Below are positions 37,101 through 49,100 of a DNA stretch of 64,000 bases, in pieces (positions within the stretch are counted from its first letter, which is position 1; every line of letters begins with the position of its first letter). The DNA lies in NCBI GenBank assembly GCA_963920525.1, contig OY986439.1:4636501-4700500 (forward strand). The letters run 5' to 3'. Both the position numbers and the translations under genes were made by a program. The stretch is from Dichetophora obliterata. Lineage: Eukaryota; Arthropoda; Insecta; Diptera; Sciomyzidae. The notes beneath the pieces were generated by a model. That model was not told where the DNA came from. It saw nothing but the letters and a program-made list of their open reading frames with translations, and ran no database searches.

Positions 37101-40100
37101 TATGGGGTATATTAACACTGTCACCCAGTTTGTAATGCCGATAAGGAGGCGTGGCAGGTATAGAAAAGTATATATGTTCTTGATCAGCATCACCTCCTGA
37201 GTCGATTTAGTCATGTCCATCTGTCCGTCTGTCTGTCTGTCTGTCTGTCAAATTTTTCACATATGCTTAAACTTTTAGTATGCACTTTGAGTGTGAAATA
37301 TGGAAAAATCGAATGAAAACCACGTCTACCTTCCATACAAATTGACTTAACTAAATGGTAAATCTCTTTAAATTCCACAAAAATTAATCTAATGACGTTA
37401 ATTTTCCATGTAAGCATAATATGCAGTTTGAGTATGAAATTTCTAAAAATATAATGAAAACCACGGCTACCTCCCATAAAAAATTACTTTATGAAATCAG
37501 TAAATATTCTTAAATTCCACAAAAATTAGTACAAAGGCTTACATTTTGTAAATTAGTTTAAATCTTAACTATGCACTCGATTTTTGAATTTAAAAAAAAA
37601 ATTAAAATTCCGCCCACCTCCCATGCAAAGTGACGTCATCATAATAGTAAAATCCTTAAAAATTAAAAATTCTGAGGTCCAAATATGAAATATTTGGGTA
37701 AAAACTACGCCCTATAAAAGTGACATCACCCAAATAAAACAACATTCAAGACTTCTATTAAACTAAAATACGGCCGTGGGGGTATTTTAACTTCGTCCAG
37801 TTGAAGATAATTCCTTACTAATTATATATAAAAATTAATATATTGTACTTTCGGAATACATTAAAAATATAATCGATTTTTTTAGGCTCGAGCCCCAGAC
37901 TACGTCCTTAAGTTCCACTACCTCCTAGTTTTGTTTGACTTTTTTATATTTTTTTTTTATAAAAAGATCAAAGAACCAAGTCATGCGCCTTATACAAACA
38001 AGGTTTAGTCTTTGACCTGAATGGAAACAGATAGATTATTTAGAGGAATTGATTGGAACTATACGTGAATTATTGATTAGGCGAAACAGCCGTGAAAGAC
38101 AATTTGAATTGCTTTTAACAGAGGCTTGCGTTATGCCTTAACCTCGGCAAGTATTTCCAGCCCTTATTTGTGTTCCTGTCCTTTAATTTCATATTTTGCA
38201 CATTTTATTTGTGAATTTTTCGTTTTCCATAATTCTTAACACGTTAACTGCCATGAGGCACATACGGTATGCACATACGGTATCAGTATTTGATTACACA
38301 TTATAGTTCATGGTTCAAAATTAGTACCTCGAAATGCAAATCTGTAAACGTAGTTCGATTCCACATGGCCTGGCACACCGAAACCTATCTTTAGCGCATC
38401 ATTTTTATACCCCCACGATTAAAAAAAAAACCCTTTTATTGGGGTATATTAATTTTCTCACTCCGTTTGTAACGCCCATAAGGAAGCGTGGTAGGTATAG
38501 AAAAGTATATATATTCAAGAGAATGTGTCGCAGTTCAATATTGTCAGACGAAATGGTTATTTACTATGATCAAAACAAAATTTCACAAATAAATAAACAA
38601 GGCACAGCACATGTACCTCACGACGTATACATTAGGCCGTGAGGTACATATGTTGTGCCTCAATAATATATCTAATATTATACTAATATTATCTAATATT
38701 TTGTTCGTATTTTCTGATACCAAAATACACTAGATCTGTAAAAAAAATGGCCCGGAGGACCCGATATTTTTTCTGTATGGTAAGAACAAAGAAAGTGAAA
38801 AGAACCATGCCCGAGCCCGGATTCGAACCAGGGACCGCTGGGTTGATAGTCAAGCGCACTCTCCACTAGACTACAAAGGCCGACATTATGATTAATTTCT
38901 TTTTATTTTCTATATCGTATTAGTTTTATACTGATATTAACATATAAGTTATAAAAAGCTTCACTGTGTACTATTTTAAATGCTGATGAGGCTTAAAAGT
39001 AACAGACACCCTTCCAATTTTCTTGAATTCTGTTTTGATCATAGGAAAATCTTCTCAAAACCCAATATAGAGCTGTAAATACGGGCTGCAAGAAACATTT
39101 CCTCCTGAAAAAAGGCCAAAAAAATAAATGAAAAATCACTCAAATGATAAATGACCCAACAACTAATTGAAAAATGACATTTTTTGGCGTGATTTTTTTA
39201 AACATTGTTGAATTTTTAAAATAAGACTTACTACTTTTTCAGCAATACAATCAGTTTCACGTTAAAAACTGTTAGCTCTTATAACTCAATTACCAAATAT
39301 TCCAAACGAAAAATTAACCCAAGAACAAAAATTTAAATTTTTCTCAAAAAAGTTGGTTGATTTTTCAAAAAATAAAATGTTACAAAAACAAAAACTAAAT
39401 TTTGGCCAAAATGTGACAAAATCGCCCAATATGCTATGGAGAAATTTTGGTTGATTTTTTAGTTATCAGTTTTAGTTAGATATTTTCTACCATTATAAAA
39501 AAGTTAAATTCTATCAATACACTTTTGACAATGTTTTGACACTGCATTCGCGAAATGCGTTAACTTAATTATGCTATGACTCAATTAGTTGGAAATGCTA
39601 TAATTTTTGCATCAACAGGTGGCTTGCATCAAAGCAGTGAGACTTTAAATTGAATTTTTAGTTCACAGTAAAAAATATGAGCATAAATTTTATACTATTT
39701 TGTATACATATAAATCCAAACCAAAAATGTTATAAAATTTATACCATCAAATCATATAAATTTTTTCAGACCATTTTTCTCGTCAGACCAATCGAAACAA
39801 CTACTATATTTTTAAATTTCCCGATTTCGGTGAATTTTTTACTTTCGAACCAGAATATATTTTGATTTACATATGATATCCATATAAAAATTTTAAATTA
39901 TATTTGTTCTATTATTTTTATAATATTGAGTGGTATAAAATTTATAAATTATTTGGAATAAAAAAAGTTTATACCACACAAATGTTATAAAAAAGATAAA
40001 ATTTACCCTCAAATTTTTTACTGTGTTGAATTATGAGCTAACTAACTTTTTGAGTGCGGTAAGTTGGATAGCACATTGAATTATGTGGTGAAGTAAGCGC

Positions 40101-43100
40101 ACGTTAGCCTCACTTAGAAAAAATACCACAGATCAAATAAAATTACTTTTTCGTAACAATATGTGTCATCGAAAAAAGCTATTCCAATTAATTATATGAA
40201 CTCACAAAAAAACCTATGTTAATAAAGTAAAAATTAATAATCCTAAATTGTTGGCCTAAAAATCAAGTTAAACGTTCGAAGTTGAATTTAAGTTTGATTG
40301 AACTTTTTAAATCGTTCTAATATATCTTCTATAAGAATACAGGGTGCGCCATATTTTATGTAGGCACGTAAACATTGAATAACTTTGACATTCATCAGCT
40401 TATTGTCTTGAGTAGAAAGTTTTTTAAACGTTAATTCAGTACAATTTTAAACAGGAATCGCTTAACACCGAAGTAACGCGCCATTTTTATTCAGAGAATG
40501 ATAGAATTTTTAGAATGATATATCGGTAAATGTTGGCTCATTATGTCTTCCCACAAATGTGTGAAAAATGTCTGGACAGTTACTGGTTTCAACAAGACGG
40601 TGCGCTATGTCACACTGCAAATCAAACAATGCAGTTTATGCAACGAAAACTTCCAGAACGTGTGATGTCCAAAAAGATGACCCAAATCTCTAGATTTGAC
40701 CACTCCGGACTTCTTTTTATGGGGTTATTATTTGTATTGCTGGGATATTGCGTAACTATTAACAAAATAGGTCTATCAACGCATTAGCGCAGTCAAATTT
40801 AACTTAATAACGCAACGCAGTGCTGCGTTACTCATGTTTAGTCAATATTAATATGAATTAGTTTTTGAAACCTGACAATAAATATGGATATCATTAGGCA
40901 AGACAAGTTGACAGCAGCTTGGTAAAGGCTCCGAATAATTCAGGAGAGTTGCAGCTCTAAAAAAGTTAAAACAAGTTTAAAAAAAAAACGTACAAAAAGA
41001 CACAAAACACAGTTCTTAAAGGACTAACGAAAAAAAAGCTCGTCCGAAAAAATTCAGTAAAAGTTATAGATACTCTTTAAATATTGTATTATAGATGACA
41101 TAATCTATGTAAATCGGACTTGTCGCAACTTTCAATGAATAAAATAACAAAACTGTAAGCAAATGTCGTTGAAATGATGTTTATTTCACAATGATATAAT
41201 TCATTTTTCGATAACCGTTTTACCGTTAAATTTTATTAGTACTCACAAAATAAAACTACGAAAATCTTTTCCTCTATTAAATTTTGAAACTAGTCAATAA
41301 GACATCAAAAAGGTATTAAGTTTGCTTTACATCCAGTACAAGTAAGTTCCCGTTTCACTATAATTAGCAGAATCAATATTAAAATTTTCACCATAACTAC
41401 ATAGATGTTGCAACTTGAACATTTTTTTCTTGTACAAATTGCTCACTGGTGAACATGGCCTACTTTTAGGCTATCTAGCACCACAATTATTATTAGCAAA
41501 CAACAAAAACAGAAGTCAGCCAATTTTTGCGACAATCATCAAATTACTTTTCCGGTTAATTATGAGTTTTTTCGCTCTCTTTTTCACAAAAAAAAAAAAA
41601 AAAAAATAAAACAACATTTAGTAGTTGCAACAACTGTCAGCATGGCAAATAAAAGCAAAAGAAATATCGAGCGGAGTAACTTTGTAACTGGCTGAGTGAT
41701 TGCGATCAACGTTGCTGCTTCTGTGATGATGTAATGAACGCTCATTCCAACAAGCTGCAAACGAGGTAGTCACCGAGGCAACCACCGTTTTTGTCAACAA
41801 TTAACTTATAAAATTTTAAATGAAATTTACAATCAAAAACAACAACAACTTGACTAAATGGTGCTTTTTTGGATACAAAGACAAAACAAAATACCAAAGA
41901 AAGTGAAAGAAATGCTTGGTGTCGGCCAGCAGAAGGAAAAAGAGAAGGTGACTCCTTGACTTCGTCAAATGATTTTTGTCAATCTTAATTTATTTTAATT
42001 AAATTGAACAGTTGCCACTGTTTCTGATGCCATCAAATGTTCCATGGATGATTGTTGGTGTGTGTGCTTTAGTTATTGCCTTGAGTTAAATTAACCCCGA
42101 GAGCAGAATTCATACACAGAGAAACCGGTTTTGCATCTTGACAGCCATGAATTCACCTAGTTTTGACTTTATTGTCTTGTCTTTTGTTGCGTGGATTGTT
42201 GATTGTTGTGCTCAACTCACCGGCTTTTTGGTGTTTCTACTTGGTTTCTTCTTGGCTTCTCGGCTTATTGTTAACTTTCCATTGTTTGAAAATTTCAAAA
42301 GCGTTCCAAATCAAGATCAAGCCTTCAATCAAGTGTGTGTGTGGATGGATGAGTTTTTTAAGCGCAGATATAATTTGTATCGCAGCGGCGGCGAGTGTGC
42401 CATGCAGATTTATAAGGCTGTGAAAGTGTCCAAGTTTGGCCCCACGTTGGCGTTTTCTTCTATATGCATATTTTTCTTCATTTTGTACCGTAACTGTTTT
42501 TGCAAGTTTCATTTTAATTTACTGTCAAACTCTAACCAAGTTCACTCAATTGAAGCTATTTTTGGCTGGTCTGTGCTTTTAAGCTACTTCCTCAAAACTT
42601 TCAAGTCAACAACCAACTAACTGACTATTTATTTGCACAAATCGTAAACATTAGTGCTGGAATTACAACAAAGTTAATTCAATAAACCGTTACGGTTGGC
42701 TTAAACCCCTTCGCATACTTCAATGTTGGCCAACGTAAATGTTTTGAAGCGTGCTTCAGCGCGTAGTTATTGCAAATACATATGTATTTAGGAAACATTC
42801 AAAAGAAAACGCGCTGTAAGCAAAGCGTTAACTTGAGAATATTTCGATAGTGAGGTAATAAATACGCCCAGTTTGTTGTTTGGATCGTCTTTGTACTCGA
42901 TACGCTTTTACCATAATTGCCATTTTTAACTGTTTATAACTTCTTAAAACAGTAGTAAGTAGTAGTAACATTTATTATATTGCGAAATACGATTTAATTA
43001 CAATTGCGAAATACGATTTAATTTGCAGTGATAAAATTGCTTGATTGATTCATTGAGTACCGTTAAATGCAAAATTGTATGTACCAACCAGCGCACAGCG

Positions 43101-46100
43101 CAGTTTTTTCAGTTTTAGGATGACAAAAGTCCCAACAATTTTTTGTTGACGATTTTGGTAGAGGGTAAATCTTTGGTTTGCGTCATCGTCTTTTTCCGAG
43201 GAACTCTCGTCATCAATACAAACAGCAAAGATAACAAGATAGGAAACTTAGAAAACATAACCTCAAAAAATATTTGCATGTATTTGTGCATAAAAAAATC
43301 AACAATGATCGTTACTCTTGTTCTTAATCGGCCGCAAGCTTACAAAGAAATCACTTGGCAACTCCTGAAATTAATGCATATAATCTGTTTGTTAGTATAT
43401 AAATACTTAAGTTAGGTTGCAATAACATGTTTGCAACCAAAGCTTATTAGGGCAGCTTATATGTTGCAAAAGCTTTTCAATGCTTTTTGTTTTTGTAAAA
43501 ACTGTTTATTTTGCATTTGCAACGATGCAACAAGATCGTGAACTGCCCTCTTATTAATTCGCTTTATATTGGTCTATATACGCTTTTAAAGTTTGGCAAT
43601 TTCTTCCGTTGTTGTATTTGTCAACATTTTTGAAAAATTTGCTTATACTCAAACTCCGCTATTCAGGGTTGCCAACTTTTGAAAAGCCCAGGCCAAGAGC
43701 TTTTTTATTTAATAATTTTTTATGGTCTGCTTGCTTTTAATTAAAAAATTAATTTTTTCTTTGGTTTTATCATACATAGTCATATTTACCAATAATGTTT
43801 ACAACAAATGTGACACAACACAACTTGCATTTTCTCGTAAACTCGTTTTCTTTCAGCAACCAATCTTTGTAGCTTGGTATCGAGAGCCAATCGTTGTTAA
43901 AAGATGTTAAGTAATGTTTCCTCTTGCAACTAGATTCCATTATGCTGTTCTCTAAAATAGTTTTGTATCAGTTAATACACAAAACACAAATTATTGACCG
44001 AACTTATATAAATTGAACTGCAAACATTAATTAAAAATTCAGCCGCAGACAATGTTAATTTATAAGGTTGTGGCACTTGAGAGAAATGCACTCTTTTTCC
44101 CGCCTTTGCTCGAACTGTCATTGCGCTTTTCTTTGTTCTAAGCATTAATTTTCTTCATTTCTTTTCATCCATTCTAACAGTTCGGCCGAGTTCGCTCTCA
44201 AGTGCCAGAACCTTATAAATGGCCGCAGAATTCAAAAGAAAAAGAAAAACAGAAACTAGTTCGTCAAGTTACCAAAAGAAAAGTTACGACTGGTTACGAC
44301 GTTCCTTCAAAAACTAAGTTCAAGAAATAGAAAGAACGTCAAAGTTAAGTTAGCGTTCATTAAGACAAATGGTTCAAACATTCACTAAAAAAGGGTAAAT
44401 CAACACTAATAAATAAGTTAAAAAAATTTTTTTGTAAGAAAAACTTGATTTAAATATAGATAAGAGCGAAAGCCGGAGAAAATGTGCCAGGCCCGGAGCC
44501 CGGAGATCGAGCCTCAGGCCCGAAGTCTCCGGGCGAAAAGGTATGTGTTGGCAACCCTGCCGCTATTCATGGTGAGGTCATAGCGGAACTTTTAGAACTT
44601 TTTGATTTTCATCCTACATGTAGAATGCAGAATGAGCTTTCGTACATCCTACATGTCCGTCCCACCTGTCAAATCCATCCTACATGTAGGATAGTCCGAA
44701 ACCCCCTATTAGCATGAAAATTCTTATATAGCAGTAAGGCGGTCCGTGGCAAGAGAACGTCTTCCAGGGAATACTAATATTTTATACATAGGTTTTCGCT
44801 TTGGTCAGCAATCCCCTCACTGCTATACTTTTTTTTATTATTTTGGTTTTTTTTAAGTTTACAATATTACAAGTTTACGAAATAAGTTGCAAGTACAAGC
44901 ACTCGAATTAAATATGTCGCAAATTGAATAAAATGCAAATTAAATAAGATATTTGACACGACCGAAATGTGAAACGTCAAAATTTGCAACTGTCAAAATT
45001 TCATCGTCCATTTGACACAGCAAAAAAGACAAATTTATTTCATCACACACAAATTTTATTCAACCTGATATTTTTTTCTATACTACCACGACTGAAAAGT
45101 TTCCTTTGACACAAACCTTTTATGAAAAAATTTATTAATAAAACAATGATAGTTGACAACTCTGAAAATAAAATGCCGCAGTGGTGAAAATAAAAAGCCA
45201 CTGACAAATACAACAAGTGTGAAAATTGTCAAACTTTGTTAAAATAAGAGCATGCATGTAATTATTTGAATGTTCAACATATTCCTTTATCACAACTTAA
45301 AGATAAAAATGTTAAAACACTCAATCCATACATTATTTTTCTTGCCTGCAAACGAAGTTCCAGCAGAAAAAAGCAGAAAAAGAAGAACATCGTTCCATTT
45401 TTAAATCTCACCATGAATAGCGGGGTTTGAGTAAAAGCAAATTTTTCAAAAATGTTGACAAATACAACAACTGAAAAAATTGCCAAACTTTAAAAGCAAT
45501 ATGGTTCAAAAATTGTTTGATTACGATAAAGTAAAGCAAGTAGATTTTGCAAATGAAATTGTATTTAAAAAATATACATAAATAAAAAAACATTGAAATA
45601 AATAATATAAAAATGTAACTTACCAAACCAAAAAATAAAAAAAAATTTAATTAAAATGAGTGCAAGTAGCAATAATGACAAAGCGATAAGACATGTTTTA
45701 AAAGAGGTTTTTAATTTTGTTTTGCTTTGTTATTCTAGTTTTGAAGTGAAATTTCTTAGGCGGCGATTTGATTTTTAGAGTCTCGTCACGAAAAATGTTC
45801 GAAATGAAAAATATTTCGAGTCTCGTCACGTATAAGGGCAATGATATTTTGTATTTTGTGTGTTTTTTGTATGGGGACCACCAGAAGGGTGGCAGATAGA
45901 GTATAGGTGTGTTTAAAAGAAATGTTGAGGAGAAACATCATTTAGCAATGTTGGGAGGGGTCGCTAATTTCGAATCTGAAGTCAGAATTTTTAAATTCAA
46001 TATGGTTAATAGGGCTGAAACTTAACTTTTTTATTTTTACGAATTCAGTGCTGGCGCGAAGACTAGGTAAAAATGGGTCCCTGAATCCGAATCCGTCGTC

Positions 46101-49100
46101 AGAATTTACAAATTACAAAAATTCGCTTATATGCAAAAAAATTTAGGTGGCAGCCCCATTGAATTTATAAATTAATATTGAATTTAAAAATTCTGACTTC
46201 AGATTAGAAATCAGCAACTAGCTAACATTGTCAATCCTATTAGAAAAAATTACATAATTTTGAAATTCTGACAACAGATTCGGATTCAGCCACCCATTTT
46301 TACCTAGTGTTCGCGACAGCACCGAATTCGTAAACAAAGAGTCTAATTGTGTTCGTAAGAAATGTTGAGGGGGAAAAATTAATAGGACCAGTTTATTTAT
46401 TTGACCTCCCTAGGAGTCATAATTTTTTTGATATAAATTATAATAAACTTTTTTTTCTATATTTTGTTTTTTTTATATAGATAGTACTCACAATAGATCT
46501 CTACAGTATATGTAATTTTTCACGTAGAAAATAGCAAATCACGGACATATATTTCCTATTTTTGTTATCAAAAACCATTAAATCAATCAAACCAACCAAT
46601 TACAGTGTAAATATTATTGCTTATTTAAATAAGCACAATATTTTTATGCAAATTTTGTATTGTATTTCTTTTAAGAAGCTCTCTTTCTCTCTCTCTCCCT
46701 CTTTATCTCTGTCTCTTTCACAAAAATCTCTCATATCCTTAATTTTAAGAAGTTTCACTTTTGTACATATATACGGCGCTTTACTGTATTTTTTTTTTGT
46801 TACTTTTTTTTGTTTTTGTTCAAATAGAAATGCTAGATAGAATAATGTTTTTGTTGTAATTTTCTATGAGCTTGCTTAAAAAAACAAAACTTTTTTCACT
46901 TTTCCCTTAGAGTTAGTCGAAATCTGCAGATGTTTGCCTGTTTTCCAGTTTCGGATTGTACTGGTTGAGGTGGGGTGGAAGAGGTGGTTAGTGGCTGGTT
47001 TGGAAATGGTGTCATTTGAGTCTCAATGTACATCATATTCGAAAATTGTATTAATAAGCCAAAAATACAACATTGTACAAAATTTCATTGAAATCTGGGG
47101 ATGATTGGATGTTTTTCAGTTTCGGGTTGTACGGGAGGGGAAGGGGGAGGGGTAGTTAGTGAATCAATGTACACTATGTTTAAAAACTGTATTAATAAGC
47201 CCAAAACACGATATCGTATTAAATTTCATTAAAATATGTCTACATTTGCTGTTTCCCAGTTTGGGTTTGTACGGGAGGGACTGGTTGTATTGGTCCGATA
47301 TGCACCATTTTTTGGAATTTTCTTAATAGGACTAAAAAAAGAACTCTGTGCCAAATTTTATCAAAATCCGGCAATGTTTACTATTTTTGGCACAAGAATG
47401 TATGAAATCAAAACACTGTGCGGCGGTACGACAATTTTACATAATGCTTTTTGGTTTAAAAATCTACAAATAAATATTATTTACAGTCTCTGCTTTATGA
47501 GTTGAATATTTTAATTTATTTTTTTCAAATCTGATATTTTACAAAAACTAATTTTTACAACGTGTCATTTTAAGAACTGTAAGCCTGTTTAAAAAGCTGT
47601 ACTTTACAGTTATAATTGTATATATGGAAACGCTAGTGGCAACACTCTAAAAATATGGTGAAAATGTCTTTTTTGATTAGCAGCAACCTTTTCCAAATTT
47701 TTTATAGTTATCATTTTCTTGTCATCATACTTTAATGTGCTAAGAAAATATATACCAAGAAATCTGATAAGTCAATTGTAAATTCACTTGTACATAGTTC
47801 ATAAAGCTATTTTTTAAAGAATTCACGGCCATTTCTCTTTCCAGACGCAACTCAGCTGATGCTTAACAATTCCTCAAATGCGTTTTATTTTTAACATTTT
47901 CATTTGCATTCATCATATTTTATTATTTAAATAAGCACAGCTTTGAATAAAGCTTCACTCGGTTAAACAACGCCAAGTCATGGATGAGCAATCAGATTGA
48001 CAATCAATCGAATATCCACAAAATGTAACCGTTCCAATTGCAACTTAATTTATTCGTTTTTATTTTCACTCTGAATATAAAAAATTAACTGTAACAGCAG
48101 CAGTTTTTGTTGGCATTTGTGTGTGGAAGCTTGTAAGGTCACGATGCCAACATTTAAACGCCGCTTGGCTTATCAATGCCAGTCGGCAGACGACACTCCC
48201 TAGACAACAGAGAGAACTATGGAAAAAACACGAACAGCTTAAAAAAATATTTCTATAAAAATACAGCTAGTAGCGTTTATTGTTGTTTATTCATCTTTAG
48301 TTTTCGTTTAATTTTACAAAATTACTAACTACAAAATACATAAATGACGCATTGAATGCATGTAGAAGCATTCGTCTAAAAGGCCAACTATTTTCCGTAA
48401 TAATAAACTTGTAGCTACTACTTGAAACCTTATAGATTTTTTGATTTTCATTTAGCGAAATTTTTTATTTATCTTGCAGTTCAGCGAGCCAAGGGTCTGC
48501 TAACAAAGGGCAAAAATGGCACTAACAACTGTTTCGTCACCATTGGTTTGGGCAAGGAAAAGTACCAGACATCGGTGAAGGAGAAGGCAGAGTCTAACGT
48601 TAACTGGAACGAAGAATGTGAACTGTAAGTAGAGTAAAAGTATAAACCCAAATTAAGCAATTTATTAAATGAATTCATTTCCAACAGAAAAATTCCCGAT
48701 CAAGGAAACCGTGCTGAACTAGTTTTGACTTGTCTGCACCGCAACAACATTGGCATCGATGAGTTTCTCGGCCAAGTGGCACAACCATTAAACGAAATGG
48801 ACGTTTATGATCGTCCACGCTCCAAATGGTTCAAATTAGAAAGCAAGCCAGGCAAAGAGAAAAAAAATAAGGAACGCGGCGAACTAGAAGTGCGCATTTC
48901 TTTTATCGTCAAGTCCGGCTCGTTGACCGATCTCAGCAAGAAGGATAAACACAAGTCTTCTATTGGCCAATTGGCCTCATCCGTTGGTGGCAGCCTGTTG
49001 TCCATCGGCACCATTGAGAAACGTAAAGGCATCAAGAAGTTTGCCAAATCACTAGGCTCAAAAATGCACCTAAACGGCAAGAAGAAAAACAAGGAAGGCG

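Larger units (their letters stand above)
40801..43655. other. Intronic DNA; one long uncertain reading frame
   Basis: No recognised gene. A 22-nt A run at about 41586-41607 could be a retrotransposition tail, but no copied gene precedes it. The region around 42000-42700 is less AT-rich and carries the uncertain frame listed separately. The inverted copy of the acidic repeat lies at 43150-43225. Confidence 0.35.
13145..48479 (+). other. Rip11 first coding intron, about 35.3 kb
   Basis: Begins GTGAGC and ends with TTTATCTTGCAG. It contains no recognisable host protein exon. Most identifiable content is transposon-derived and is listed separately. Host regulatory elements are to be expected but cannot be assigned by eye. 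Confidence 0.85.

Noticed and set aside
37210..37249. Regular short-spaced repeats as a CRISPR array
   Set aside because: They are a (GTCT)n microsatellite in an animal genome with no spacers.
38809..38880. A functional tRNA gene on the minus strand
   Set aside because: Box A and B are good, but the anticodon arm does not form and two acceptor positions mismatch; copies elsewhere show a dispersed repeat.
41586..41607. Poly(A) run as the tail of a processed gene copy
   Set aside because: No recognisable copied gene precedes it and no target duplication was found.
48422..48480. Upstream extension of Rip11 exon 2 as a true N-terminus
   Set aside because: The frame begins with a non-ATG codon and crosses the acceptor; the conserved start MWSPTHIQVT is found at 13114 instead.
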